A stretch of 64,000 nucleotides of DNA from Metallyticus violacea (GCA_030762175.1 CM060831.1:145423501-145487500); one strand, 5' to 3'. Positions 1 through 10,175 are shown, counted from the first letter of the stretch. Notes: generated by a model not told the origin, from the sequence alone. Program-made: numbers and translations.

Positions 1-31
1 ATTCGTGTAAGAAGTTATGGAATATAAACTA

Positions 32-1439
32 CACTGCTCAAACAAATTAGAGGAACCCATGTTTAAATCAAAGCCCCAAAATAAATATTGATACAATATA
101 ATTTTTAACAGTCAGCTGTTATGTTGTGAAGTATTGTCTAAAATTGGAATAAAGATCTTCTAGAATTTGTTAGTTTTTCTCTGAGAAGAGTTGAAACCAA
201 AGTGGGCGCTCTTTGACTCACGAAACTTCAGTCGCACGAGCAGCTTCGTGGATTGAAGATGGCCATTCCATTCGCTTTGTCTACAGGATTCTTCCTGTCA
301 GTCTTTCTGTCATCCATAGGATTTGGAGGTGATATATATAGAGACAGGTGGACACAAGAGGTGGCCCGGAGAAGGGCATAAGAAGAAAACAACACAGGTA
401 CAGGATAGATACCTTGTCCTATCAGCTTTGCGCAGACGCAAATCTACAGCCAGAGATCTACAAAATGATATACGAACAACAACTGGAGAGATGCTTTCTG
501 ATCACACTGTAAGAAACAGACTGAGAAATGCAGGGTTGAGATCTGGAATCCTCCTTCAAGCCCCTCGTTTGACACGTCAGTACAAGAAACCCGGCTGAGA
601 TTTGGTCAGAGTCATCTCAACTGGCAACTGCGCCAATGGAAGGCTGTTCTCTTCGCAGAAGTCAAGATTTCGTGTGACAGGTTGTGATGGTCGTACAAGT
701 GAATGGAGACATCCTGGTGAACTCTTACTCCAGTCACTATTATTGAACATGGCAGGTTTGGAGGCGGTTTGGGCTGGCATTACTGTTGAGTCTCAGACAG
801 AGCTTGTTGTTGTCTCACAGCTCATGAAAGTTGGTGTTTGCATTAATGACATCCTTCAACATGTCATACCCTTTGCTTATGGTACGGACCCTAATTTTTT
901 TCTAATGCATGAGAATGCTAAATCTCATACAGCACGGAATGCCAAAGATGTCCTGCAGGAATGTCAAATTCGGGTGATGGCTAGGTCTGCATGGAGTCCT
1001 GATCTCAATCCGATTGAGCATCTGTGGGATAAGCTGGTAAAACTTGTTCGCGAGCGTTCTGCTGTGCCACAGGACCTGGGAGAACTCACAAATGAACTCA
1101 CGGTAGAATGGGAGAGAATCCTACAAATTTTTATTAGGAGGTCTGTAGGTGTTATGAAGTAATCCCAGCTCACGAAGGACACCTAGGTACTGAGTGTTAA
1201 AATAATAATGGAAACATTGATTACTAAGCAATATAATCTTGTATTTCCGCGTAGTTTTCTGTATCAATCAATAATTTGTTTGTATTTCTAATCCTGTGAA
1301 ACAAAAGTTAATTAGAATTCCAATTTAATTTTATGCAATTCTTCAATCTATAATTATTAATTTTCAAAAATTATATTGCATCAATAATTTATTTTGCGGC
1401 TTTGATTCAAACACGTGTTCCTCTAATTTTTGAGCAGTG
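32..1439 (+). mobile_element. Tc1-like DNA transposon, full length but inactive
   Basis: Both ends carry a long imperfect terminal inverted repeat of about 75 bases. The left end begins CACTGCTCAAACAAATTAG and the right end, read in reverse complement, begins CACTGCTCAAAAATTAG; they then run in parallel through the GAGGAACNC, AATCAAAGCC and ATATAATTTTT blocks. A TA lies at 30-31 on the left; the matching dinucleotide on the right is AA, which fits a mutated TA duplication. About 1.4 kb is usual for a Tc1 element. The single gene inside is broken, so the copy cannot move itself. Confidence 0.9.
211..1162 (+). pseudogene. Tc1-family DD34E transposase pseudogene
   Basis: The translation, pieced over at least three frames, shows the bipartite N-terminal DNA-binding region first: RAASWIEDGHSIRF near 230-285, then a Tc3-type helix-turn-helix (STARDLQNDI, DHTVRNRLRNAGL) at about 430-560. 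A DDE domain follows. SHLNWQLRQWKAVLF lies at 610-655, HENAKSHTA at 908-934 and SPDLNPIEHLWD at 995-1030. Exactly 34 residues separate the ENA position from the glutamate of NPIE, which is the Tc1 DD34E spacing, but the second aspartate is replaced by glutamate (HEN for HDN). Frameshifts near 330-340, 580-600 and 650 break the frame. It ends with a TAA at 1160-1162. It once cut and pasted the enclosing element and is now non-functional. Confidence 0.88.
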
Positions 1440-1649
1440 AATCTTGACCTTATATGAAGCGATTGGGAAATCATTTACAATAGCTGTGTTTTACGAACAC
1501 AGCGCAATCTATTCTTAGGGCATTAGACTACTACTAGTATATCATACAGACGCTAGATAGCGGTTGTAAGCAGAGTGTGTAGCGAAAGGAAAAGATTCTT
1601 TTGTTGTGAAGTAGAGAAAGATGCGGACAAGATCCCCCCCCCCCGCCTG
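1440..1649. other. Short spacer, nothing recognised
   Basis: AT-rich sequence between the Tc1-like element and SINE B copy 1, ending in an 11-base C run at about 1633-1643. No coding or repeat match seen. Confidence 0.5.
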
Positions 1650-1915
1650 AATAGTGCTTAACGCCGGGTTTTACCACAGATGCACCACAGGCGGTGGGCA
1701 CTGATCATACATGAAATGATAAATTGGTAAAGAAGTTTTTTTAAAGGAAGGAAACGTTCCAGGCCAAAGTTTAGGGTACCTCCCCCGAATTTACCATTTA
1801 TGAGGACTGAGGAAAACCTGGAAATGCCTGTCAGGGAGGACGGTCCTGGTGGGAATGGAACCCCTGACCCCTGAGCTCAAGATTCCGCGCCTTAACGACC
1901 TCGGCCACCTTCGCG
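1650..1915 (-). mobile_element. SINE family B, copy 1 (tRNA-derived)
   Basis: Read on the minus strand, it opens with a tRNA Leu/Ser-like head (GGTGGCCGAGGTCGTTAAGG as box A, then GGGGTTCCATTCCCACC as box B). The body contains the blocks CTGACAGGCATTTCC, GGTACCCTAAAC, GGAACGTTTCCTTCC and GTGCCCACCGCCTGTGG. Two more copies with the same block order lie at 25830-26112 and 50590-50891, which is what defines the family. No target duplication is obvious here. RNA polymerase III transcription is inferred from the boxes. Confidence 0.82.
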
Positions 1916-2576
1916 CGCGACGTCTGTAGATTATGGACTAATATTATAGGTGTAAGGCTGTAGAGATAAATGAAATGAAATGAATTAATGACGGCGCAAA
2001 TGAGCTCGGAGTTCTTGACACTTTAAAGCTGTTTATTGAACATATAAAGTATGGAATCCATTGTCCTAGCAACGTGTTAAACAAGCATTGTTGATAGCAT
2101 AAACAAGCGCCGTTTTCAACATCTGTACGCTAATAATATGACAACCTTCAACTGTTTAATAACACAGCGAAGAACATGAGATTAATTTCACCATCAAACC
2201 ATGCCTAACACAGTTACAAAGTATTGTGTGGGCTCAGTTCAAGTGACTGTGTACAAAAAAAAATGTCCGTTCTGTTTGACATGTAAGAAAGAAAATTGGA
2301 AAAACTTTGTTTGAAAATGCGAAAATAACAAATGTCACAGCTTGCTTTTAATTTATCTGTGGTTTTTGAAACAGCACTCCAAATTGCAGTTACAGAAGCA
2401 GAATGTTGCACTGCATACCTCCTGTTTCTGTACAGAGTGATGTTATAACACAAAACAGCAAACCTATAGGAATTTAGAAATTCGATCAGATAACCTCAAA
2501 ATCTCATCCTGTAAATGCGTATTCTACATATAATGGCAAGCAACGTTGACATTTGAGCAGTTAAAAAAACAGAGAT
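1916..2576. other. Unique AT-rich sequence, nothing recognised
   Basis: No conserved coding segment or similarity to another part of the window was found here. The 79-codon minus-strand frame at 2214-2453 has no recognisable motif. Confidence 0.5.
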
Positions 2577-3060
2577 AAAGGAGATTAGGTGCGAAGATGA
2601 TAGAAATTTGGAAAGAAGTCAGGAAAATAAATGCCAGATGTAAAGTGATGGCAGCTGAAAGTAAGTAAGTAAACAAAAAGGTAAAGAGAAATGTAAAAGA
2701 AAAGAAAAATAAATCCGAAACTTAGTGAAAGAGAAGAGAGGTAAAGTAGAAATGGAAAAAAGAAAGAAAGGAAAAAGCAAGGAAATAATGAGATGAAAAT
2801 AAAGAAATTGAGAAATAAAATGTGAAATTAAATAAGCATAACAAAAGAAAGGAAAAGAAATGGAAGAAGGAACGAATGAAGGACGAAAGAAATAAGACCG
2901 TTATGAAGCCAAGGAGATAGGTAGGAGAAATGAGAGAGGAATGAAGTGCTAGAAGAGAGGAAAACAATGACTACGAACATAGCGAAATAAAGATAAGTGG
3001 TAACGGAGAGTGAAAAGACGACGAAAGCATAATAGTGCGTGATATTAAAGAGCAGAGGCA
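2577..3060. repeat. Purine-rich, strand-asymmetric tract
   Basis: Nearly 500 bases are dominated by A and G on the plus strand (many GAAA, AAAGG and GAGAA words) with very few C or T runs. It yields hydrophobic, leucine/serine-rich frames on the minus strand that are compositional artefacts. It runs into an (AAT)n microsatellite. Confidence 0.7.
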
Positions 3061-3085
3061 GAAAATATGCAAAAAGTGCACTCAC

Positions 3086-3087
<2 letters not shown>

Positions 3088-3141
<54 letters not shown>
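3088..3141. repeat. (AAT)n microsatellite
   Basis: About 18 uninterrupted ATA/AAT triplets. It creates poly-Asn, poly-Tyr and poly-Leu frames that are not genes. Confidence 0.97.
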
Positions 3142-3143
<2 letters not shown>

Positions 3144-4533
3144 CAGAAACCAGACGATCGTGAGTCAGAAAAGCAACACCAGAGATCAAAGCAAACGCGT
3201 CTATTTTCTGAGCCCACTTTCCATTATCTGAAACCTGAGAAGCAAAGTATACGCTTACATGCCTTTGGTGTTGAAGGCTGTCTCTAGCAAGCATGAGATG
3301 TGAGGCAGATTCCTCAAATCTATTTCTTACCCAAACAAGCAGCTAGGCAAAAAGGAAAGGGACAAAACATACTTTTGTATGTAAAGCTAAACGCTGAGGT
3401 GGTTCCTAATGTTGGCGATGACACGATGTGATTAATGGCGTGACGTCACCAGTTGGCGCACGCGCCCTGCATCGCGTCCTTTGTAATATTGTCATTCTTT
3501 ACATCAAAAGCGATCGGCGTACGGGAGTGCCATGGACCCCTGTCGGACTCTACAAATATGCTTTTGTTCTCTGGCACAGTTTCCAAACTGGGGTCGCAGG
3601 CGGGGCAGGGTTATCAAAACTGTGATCAACAGAGTACGTAAAAATCATCTGTCTCTCATGCAAGGCCTTTGAAAATGTACAATAAAAGTTTTAAACGAGA
3701 GTGGCGGTAGAAGTGATACAGAACGTGCATTGTTTCAAAACTTTTATGAAACGCTGTGAAAACCCTTTAAATGGCGTTATTCTTGTAATAATCCATGACA
3801 AAGTTTCAGTAGATGCGACCGTAGTTATTGTTTGACAGACATCTGTGTCCACTGCTATTGCATCTGCCATAAAAGAAGGAATAACGAGCCCCATGCATTG
3901 ACTAAACATTTTTAGAGAACTCAGCTTTGATTTGTTCATGAGACTCTGAACCAGTATCAGAAACGATTTTCTTCGGAATAAACGAGGTTAAAAGTGGGCG
4001 TACATGCACAAGAGGAAGCTTGCATCGGGTCTCAATTGAAATCACCGTGAAGGGTATAGCTGGAAAACGTAATTGGGGACAGTCGAAAGAAAATACCGAG
4101 ATTACCTTTTACAAGTGCGCGTATGGCCTCGGAACGCTTGGGGCGTGTCAACTGCAGTGAAAATAGATTAGTTCATGTTCCGACTTATCTTTACGGGATT
4201 ATTTCAGCATTACTAGATATAGGTTGCTTAATTTATTTCTAATAAAGTGCTGTATTCATGACGTAAAAGAACCAATTATCACAAAAAGTAGGTTTTTAAA
4301 TTATTAATTTATTTATTCACTTACCATGGCAAGAGTTAAGTCACGAGGCCTTCTCTCCCACTCTACCATGCGGATAAAACAGCAAAATTATAGAGTACAA
4401 TATACATAAAAAAATCAAATTAAAGATATGTATTGTATGTAAATATTGCATAATTTAATTTAGTTAAAAAGTTGATGAAGATAGTGTTAGAATTTCACTT
4501 GTTCTAAAATACTTTTTCTTGAGTACAAGGACA
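3142..4533. other. Non-coding stretch with one CpG-richer island
   Basis: Apart from the CRE/NRF1-like motif cluster at 3441-3466, nothing coding or repetitive was recognised. Sequence around 3420-3620 is richer in CG dinucleotides than its surroundings; 4200-4530 is very AT-rich. Confidence 0.5.
3441..3466. promoter_or_regulatory. CRE plus NRF1-like motif pair
   Basis: A perfect CRE palindrome TGACGTCA (3441-3448) is followed eight bases later by GCGCACGCGCC, close to the NRF1 consensus. The surroundings are locally CpG-rich. In animals such combinations mark some TATA-less promoters. No exon can be tied to it, so this is a candidate only. Confidence 0.3.
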
Positions 4534-4604
4534 GGATGAAGGAGGAGGAGAAGGAGAAGGAGGAGGACCAGAAGAAGAAGAAGAAGAAGAAGAAGAAGAA
4601 GAAG
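4534..4604. repeat. GAA/GGA microsatellite at a LINE 3' end
   Basis: Mixed GGA and GAA triplets end in about ten GAA units. Seen from the minus strand it is a (TTC)n tract directly after the LINE relic at 4605-5080, so it may be that element's 3' tail. Confidence 0.85.
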
Positions 4605-5080
4605 CGAGAGGCTAACTGTTGTTATTCTGCTTTATTGTCCGACAATCTCTGACTTCAGGAGGAAGGGAGTTCCAGATTCTGGGAACTGACACGCTGAATG
4701 AGTTGAGTAGAAATGTGTTCGGTGACGACAGATAGACAGTAAAGTCAAGGTACGGACAGGTATACGAAGCGAAAGGCGATATGCTGAGGGGGGAGATATG
4801 GAGGATTTTGAACAGGAACGTAAGGGAATGGAAAGTCCTACGTTCTTTTACAGGTAGCCACGATTGTGTAGTGGTGTCACGTGATCAAATTTACCAGTGT
4901 TAAAGACGAAACGATCACAGTCATTATGAACGTGTTGTAATCTGGTAGATCTGCCCAGTATTCAGATTAGAGTACAAAACATCACAATTATCAAAGTGAG
5001 ATATAACAAACACTTGAATGAGATTCTTTTTGAGATTGAGAGGTAGATCTTTTGCTAAATGTTTTAATGTGTGAATCAAA
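4605..5080 (-). pseudogene. LINE reverse-transcriptase C-terminal relic (CR1/RTE-like)
   Basis: The minus-strand translation, over several frames, matches the end of a non-LTR retrotransposon ORF2. It has a hydrophobic YCDVLYSNLNTG-like block near 4960-5000. Further on come a DHVTPLHNRGYL block near 4850-4890 and a WLPVKERRTFHSLTFLFKIL block near 4800-4860. It ends with SFSVSVPRIWNSLPPEVRDC at 4645-4705. The WNSLP motif near the C-terminus is characteristic of CR1/RTE-type reverse transcriptases. Stops and frameshifts interrupt it and no open frame over 60 codons survives. The upstream polymerase core is absent, as expected of a 5'-truncated insertion. Family assignment beyond LINE is uncertain. 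Confidence 0.7.
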
Positions 5081-5389
5081 GAAAACATTTTATTGCATTA
5101 TGAGCTCGCCGAAAAAAAATGCGCAGCAGGCATAAACAATGTCGATTCGAAAAATATTGGAAGCATTCGCTGACGCTGGATTCACAATGCCACTTTCAAC
5201 ACGTATGTTATATACAGGAAATGCATTTGTTCGATCATGTGTTCTGATGGCTAAATACACAAAAGCAGTTGTCTAGTAATAAGAACTACACAGATTCAAA
5301 TTCTCGTTATGCTTGAAATTTTAGTTGTTATAAGTTAAGTTAATGTTTAATATATATTTTAGTGAGCTATATGCCTTTGCAATTGGAAG

Positions 5390-5392
<3 letters not shown>
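5081..5392. other. AT-rich spacer, nothing recognised
   Basis: No coding or repeat similarity seen. Confidence 0.5.

Positions 5393-5428
<36 letters not shown>
5393..5428. repeat. (TA)n microsatellite
   Basis: About 18 uninterrupted TA units. Confidence 0.97.
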
Positions 5429-5432
<4 letters not shown>

Positions 5433-5684
5433 TAACTAAAAGCGGCTCGCGCTAAAGGACGCAAGAATTTAGGCAAATTAACGCTTCAATAGCCTCCGCC
5501 TTTGGTTTGTTTACTCTGCAAGTACAGACCTCGCGCACAGTAAGTTTGCACTTTTGAATCCGTTATTGTGGGAAAGAGAAAGCTGTTCAGTAAGAGACAA
5601 TGGCGGCTCGTGGCCCCTATAGAAGGGGAGGGGCAGGGTCATAACTACGTGATACCTGATATTCTCTCGTATCATGATATTCTC

Positions 5685-5985
5685 TCGTATCATCCTATGT
5701 TTGTTCTATCAACTCCTGGTTTATATAGAACTCTTCTAATTCAGCTGTTAAAGTACTCGTTAAGCCTTCTGTAGTCAATTCAGAAACAGCAATAACTTTG
5801 ATGAATCTTTTAATCGGTTTACCCTCCACTAATGTATCGTAATATCACCAAATTGTGACATGATTGTAACATCTGTCGTTTCGTCGGTCTGTACGGAAAC
5901 GAAAGTTGCTCTTTCTATTTCTTTTCTAATCTCATTCATATAGACACTGTCACTTCCGGCGATGCCAGCCAAGATTTTTTTTCAA
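5685..5985 (-). pseudogene. hAT-superfamily transposase relic (central segment)
   Basis: On the minus strand the translation reads GSDSVYMNEIRKEIERATF then VSVQTDETTDVTIMSQFGDI, and after a one-frame shift EGKPIKRFIKVIAVSELTT and LTAELEEFYINQELIEQT. The 'DETTD' box followed by a hydrophobic strand and then GKP..RF is the signature at the start of the hAT RNase H-like catalytic region, in the ZMYM/DUF4371-like subgroup. It is frame-shifted and stopped. A run of 22-23 A residues (5989-6010) lies just upstream. The zinc finger and C-terminal dimerisation region are not next to it. Confidence 0.72.
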
Positions 5986-5988
5986 ACC

Positions 5989-6010
5989 AAAAAAAAAAAA
6001 AAAAAAAAAA
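5989..6010. repeat. Poly-A tract
   Basis: An uninterrupted A run; no recognisable retroposed unit directly upstream of it. Confidence 0.9.
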
Positions 6011-7714
6011 TCTTAACATTGTGCCATGTTGCTGAGTAAGGTCCTATGACTTTTGATTGATGAGATCCAAATCGTTTCACTTCCAAATTAACAGTAAACT
6101 TGGACGCGAAAATAGAGTTTTTCAATAATACGTCTCTTTATTCATTGCCACAAAACAGATACGCTTAACAGTCAGCACTTTGAAAGTCTTGCCACTGACA
6201 AACATTGAGGAAGCCACCCAATTTCAAACAAAGTGCGAAAACAACCACTTGTCAGTTAGGCGTGATGTCAGTAACGCCTCAACGTCTGGTTCCTTAGAAC
6301 ATAGAGAATACACAGAGCTGATCATGGACCGTCTTCTTGCTGGCCCAAGAGTACGCAGAAATAAGCTGGGGAAAGCCTAAATCATCTTGGAGGAAGACAA
6401 ATCCTTGTAAATGTTTGCTGGTTCGTGAAGGTATAAGTTTAAAGCGTAACATTTTCCGGTTTGGACCTTGAGCTTCCCTCGCTAACGGAAGACCCGCAAG
6501 CTACCGCTACTACAGTAGATGCGGTTATTACGTAAGCTACGATTAACATTTATGCATTGTACATGACTGTTTCCATGCATTTTTGGCTTTAAAAGTTCAC
6601 CAATCTGGCCCTTGTTGACGAGCGGCTCCTGATGTGAGAGAACATTTTGCGCCCGCGCACACCCATTTTCTGCAGCAGCTATCTTTTCTAAGAAAAATTT
6701 ATATGCTCTTTCATACAGCCATTATGTAAAATGCTCAGTAGTTTTTGTAGTTATATATTGTTCAAATTCAAGTTCGATAACTGTAGAAATCTCTTTAAAA
6801 ATTAAGTATGGTAAATTTCAAATTTGAGCCTCTTAGCTATTATTATTAACACTGGTTTTATATTTCTCTCCATATCTAAATGTATGTGTTTTAAATACAT
6901 TTATTTTGTATATGTAGTTATTGTTACCAGCAAGTGTTGAAAGGAAAGCCCTGTATAAGCAGCGTTAGGGAAAAATGGTCACCAGTATACTCACATAACA
7001 ACTCACAATGCCTGGAGTAAACAATCGACACATCCCTGTTTGTCCCTATGACAGACAGCATTCTTCCTCGGTATAAACGTCTCTCAAAGGATACAGTGCC
7101 TCGCTTATTCAAATGCCCCATGTCGACATGGGAAAGAGGCTGTTACCAAATGTTTTGTTTGACGCTGTCTCCATTAACGAGATCAATATTGTAATCCTAT
7201 TACAATAGCTACAGCTTTTATTTCACTCTGCAGCCTGTAATAAACACATTATCAAAGCGTAGCTTTCCAACTGTGTTTTGAGAACGTTCGCTGCTTAACA
7301 TGGGGACTAATTATTATACTTTTAACTTTGTAGAAATAAATAAAACCTTACGCTTTCATTTATCAAACATTTTCTGAAACAAGATGGCATAGCAAGGAAA
7401 GCACAAAGAAGAATTTTTCTTAACGTATTTAAAATCCCTTCTTTAAAATCAACCTTTTATGCTTCTTTCCCTGCAAAGTTAAAAATATTATTAGCAGAGC
7501 CTGGAAGTTCAGGCGTTTATTTCGTATAAAATAGGCAAGCAAAAGGCACTTAAAATACTAAAAATAGGCAGTAATATAATTAAAATACACCTTTATTAAA
7601 AATGAAAAAGGAGAACACTGTCACTCATAATTAATGAAAATAGGTATTTAAGATACTTAATAATTTCTTTGTCATATTTTATTAAAGTCCTAAAACTTAC
7701 TTTTCTTGGTTACA
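6011..7714. other. AT-rich stretch without recognised genes
   Basis: No conserved coding segment found. The 66-codon frame at 6180-6380 has no recognised motif. From about 7490 the sequence contains repeated AAAATAGGCAA-like words (about 7530 and 7560), also present near 9020-9060. These may be subterminal repeats of the hAT element whose C-terminal exon follows. Confidence 0.45.
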
Positions 7715-7860
7715 AGCAACAACAAATTGTTTTTTCAAAGAATCATCTGTCATAGTCAGCCGCTTGTCAGAGAGAATATTTTTCATCATAGTAAAAGAAC
7801 GTTCTACTTTTATTGAAGCGATTGGGGCATATTTAAAACAAGCCATTTCGGAAAAAGCTC
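7715..7860 (-). pseudogene. hAT transposase C-terminal dimerisation domain relic
   Basis: The minus strand encodes an uninterrupted 48-residue block with the three landmarks of the hAT C-terminal dimerisation domain: FKYAPIASIKVERSF, then MMKNILSDKRLTMTDDSLKK, then QFVVACNQ. The usual family pattern is APITS.DVERSFS...NILSDRR..LT..NL. Its upstream (N-terminal) side is cut at 7858-7867 by the insertion of SINE A copy 1. Because this C-terminal block lies 5' in transcript order of the other hAT piece at 5685-5985, the two come from different insertions or a rearrangement. Confidence 0.82.
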
Positions 7861-7867
7861 ATACCAG

Positions 7868-8161
7868 CTATATATATTTTTTTTATTTGTTTTATTTACG
7901 GACGATCTTTAACATTCTCAGGTCATCAGCATTCCATTCAACTCAGAGCGTGAAACGGCCGACAAATTTTGCTCAGATGCCTCTTTTTTCATTCTTGAGG
8001 TTCTTTTTCGTGCCGTAAATGTACGACACGGGACCCACGGCTTTACTTCCCTTCCGAAGGAAGCTTTACGCCCGAAAAAATCCATCGATCCTGGCCGGAT
8101 TTGAACCCGCGATCTTGGGTTTAGAAGGCAAGTATGGTTACCACTACACCAACAGGACCGA
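7868..8161 (-). mobile_element. SINE family A, copy 1 (tRNA-derived)
   Basis: The minus-strand sense copy starts with a tRNA-like head (acceptor GGTCCTG pairing with a later CAGGACC, box A around GGTGTAGTGGTAACC, box B GGTTCGAACCC in the better copies). A body follows with the CTTCCTTCGGAAGG palindrome, CGTGTCGTACATTTACGGCACG, AGAGGCCTCTGAGC and a 3' end GTTAAAGAGCGTCC. A perfect 10-base target duplication CTCATACCAG flanks it at 7858-7867 and 8162-8171. The target lies at the edge of a hAT exon. About 270-300 bases is the full family length in this window. Confidence 0.93.
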
Positions 8162-8181
8162 CTCATACCAGTTACAACAGA

Positions 8182-8473
8182 TTTTTTTTTTTTTTTTGAT
8201 TGATTGATTTATTTATGGACGCTCTTTAACATCTCAGATCATCAGCGTCCCATTCAACTCAGGGCGTGAAACGGCCGACTAATTTTGCTCAGAGGCCTCT
8301 CTTTCAGGCTTGAGGTTCTTTATCGTGCCGTAAATATACGACACGGGACCCACGGCTTTACTTCCCTTCCGAAGGAAGCCATACTTAGGATTTTTACGCC
8401 CCGAAAAAATACATCGGTCCTGGCCGGGTTCGAACCCGCGATCTTGGGTTTAGGAGGCACCAGGACCGACAGG
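8182..8473 (-). mobile_element. SINE family A, copy 2, box A deleted
   Basis: Same family and orientation as copy 1, bounded by a perfect 11-base duplication GTTACAACAGA (8171-8181 and 8474-8484). The plus-strand T run plus TTGA repeats at 8182-8207 is its A-rich tail. About 25 bases are missing from the tRNA head, between AGGCA and CCAGGACCGA near 8455, which removes box A; this copy should be unable to drive its own transcription. Its target shares one base with that of copy 1. Confidence 0.93.
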
Positions 8474-8484
8474 GTTACAACAGA

Positions 8485-9342
8485 ACATTTACCTTTCAGG
8501 ATATATGGAAATGTTGATCAAGACAAGGTAAAGTAGTTTTGAATAGACCTGACGAATGAGCGAAAGATGCGCAGTGGTTTGTGGTCGAGTTCATTTTCTG
8601 TTTATTGCACAGCTTCACCATTCTCATATTTCTCGGTTGCAATTGTTTGCCACATTTATGCTGAGAAGCTACCCCCACCACAAATTTCTTAGAAGTGTCT
8701 CGCGCAGATCGATACAAGGTCATTCGCCAGCACTATTCAGAAATACAGTACTTTCCTCATTTTCTCTTTTCCTGGTATTCGTAAGGTTCCTTTAATTAAT
8801 GAAGGTTCTGCTATTTAAAGAGTTTATGTGAATAGGTTGAGGAGAAAGTTTTTGACTGCTTGAAAAGAAATAAATACATAACAAGAATTTAAATAGCTAT
8901 TTTTGTGAGGTGAGTATACATTTAATTTTATAGTTTTTTCACTTTGATATATTTAAATTGTTTTTGTGATTTTTAAAATTCGTAAATAATCGCAAAAAAA
9001 TCTATAACGATCCAAAACAGGCAAATGTTTTAAAATGTTAAAATAGGCAACAGATGCCAAAATATATAGGTAAAAAAATGCAAATTAATAACTGGTTCCT
9101 GCCTACCCAAAATGTACAGAAACATGTTCATGTCTGACTCTTAAATATATCCACCTAAATAGAAAAGGCATTTTGCTTAACTTCCGGGTTTCGAATATTA
9201 AAAATCTCACTTTAAATAAACTAAACCTAATATTGTGGGTAACCATAAAACCTGTGCATAAATAGTCCAAGGTTTCGAGTTGTCTCTTAGGGATAATATA
9301 TATATATGGTCTTGGAGTATAATACAAGTACATTCGATGGGA
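8485..9342. other. AT-rich stretch, nothing firmly recognised
   Basis: Contains AGGCAA-type words near 9018 and 9041 resembling those near 7530-7565, possibly the other end of the hAT element. Otherwise no coding or repeat match. Confidence 0.45.
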
Positions 9343-9545
9343 GTCGGTTCTGATGATAGACGCAAGGTCAATGGATTTTAGGGCGTAAAAATCCTAAAAA
9401 TGAATCCCTTCGGAAGGGAAGAAAAGCTGTGAACCTCGTATCGTAAATTTACAGCATGTAAATAACTTCCAGTCTGAAAGAAGAGGCTTCTAAGCAAAAT
9501 TTATCTTCCGTTTCAGGCCACGAATTAAAATAAATCAAATAAATA
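9343..9545 (+). mobile_element. SINE family A, copy 3, degraded
   Basis: Plus-orientation relic. TCGGTTCTG marks the start of the head, then most of the tRNA part is missing. GGGCGTAAAAATCCTAA, CCCTTCGGAAGGGAAG, a version of the CGTGTCGTAAATTTACGGCA block and AAGAGGCTTCTAAGCAAAATTTAT follow in the family order. It is more diverged than the other copies and no target duplication is visible. Confidence 0.75.
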
Positions 9546-9969
9546 CAATAAAACTCATATGAGAGAGATTCGCGACTATTGTGGGGAAGAGCACGGTATC
9601 TCAGATGGTAAGAACGTCGGCACGAATTTTTCATATGTGACTCTAATGTGACTCTAATTTCACAACAAATAGAGTTTACACAATATCTAGATATTATAAT
9701 ATATCGATGGAAATATGAGATAATATGCACAACTTACTTTTTTCACCTTATTTGTGTGTTTTAGGTTTACACTTGTTTCATCGGTCGTAATTAAACGACA
9801 CAATCAAGCAGAGCCATCTTTATTTGGCGAAGAAAAAATACCTGTTCTATAATGATAGCACGCAAGAGCACAGCTTTTTAAACTTTTTTTTAATTAGTAT
9901 TTAGCCCGTCAAAAAAAAAAATATATATATTGGACTTGGTATAAAATCTTTACTCATTGCTCTGTATAT

Positions 9970-10175
9970 TTGGCTCCCTTAGACTACTTTCTGTTCCCCA
10001 ACATGAAGAAATGGCTAGCAGAAGAGAAATCCGTATGAAATTAAGAAGTTGTCGCAAATATGTATTTGGCAGAGACAAGGACATCGCATTTTATGGATGG
10101 GATAAACTATTTGGAAAATCCCTGAAATAAGACTATACTGGACTTGAAAATTTTTCCTTCGCGGGACCGCTTCAC
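9970..10175 (+). pseudogene. Mariner-like transposase C-terminal relic
   Basis: The plus-strand reading begins LAPLDYFLFPNMKKWLAEE, matching the third catalytic block of mariner transposases (PDLAPSDYFLFP..KK.L). It continues with a HFMDGINYLENP-like stretch near 10090-10130, corresponding to the C-terminal tail. Stops follow the first block. Upstream (9830-9960) is too decayed to follow. A related piece with the same FMDGI block lies at 47754-47990. Confidence 0.65.

Noticed and set aside
2722..2967. Phe/Ser/Leu-rich minus-strand frame resembling a membrane protein
   Set aside because: It is the complement of a purine-rich tract; hydrophobicity is a by-product of T-rich codons.
3039..3294. 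Poly-Asn, poly-Tyr and poly-Leu open frames
   Set aside because: They are translations of the (AAT)n microsatellite in different frames, with no conserved flanks.
8019..8536. Frames encoding LAGFEPAILGL-type peptides (also at 46304-46648 and others)
   Set aside because: They are translations of the SINE A tRNA head (GGGTTCGAACCC and neighbours), not proteins.
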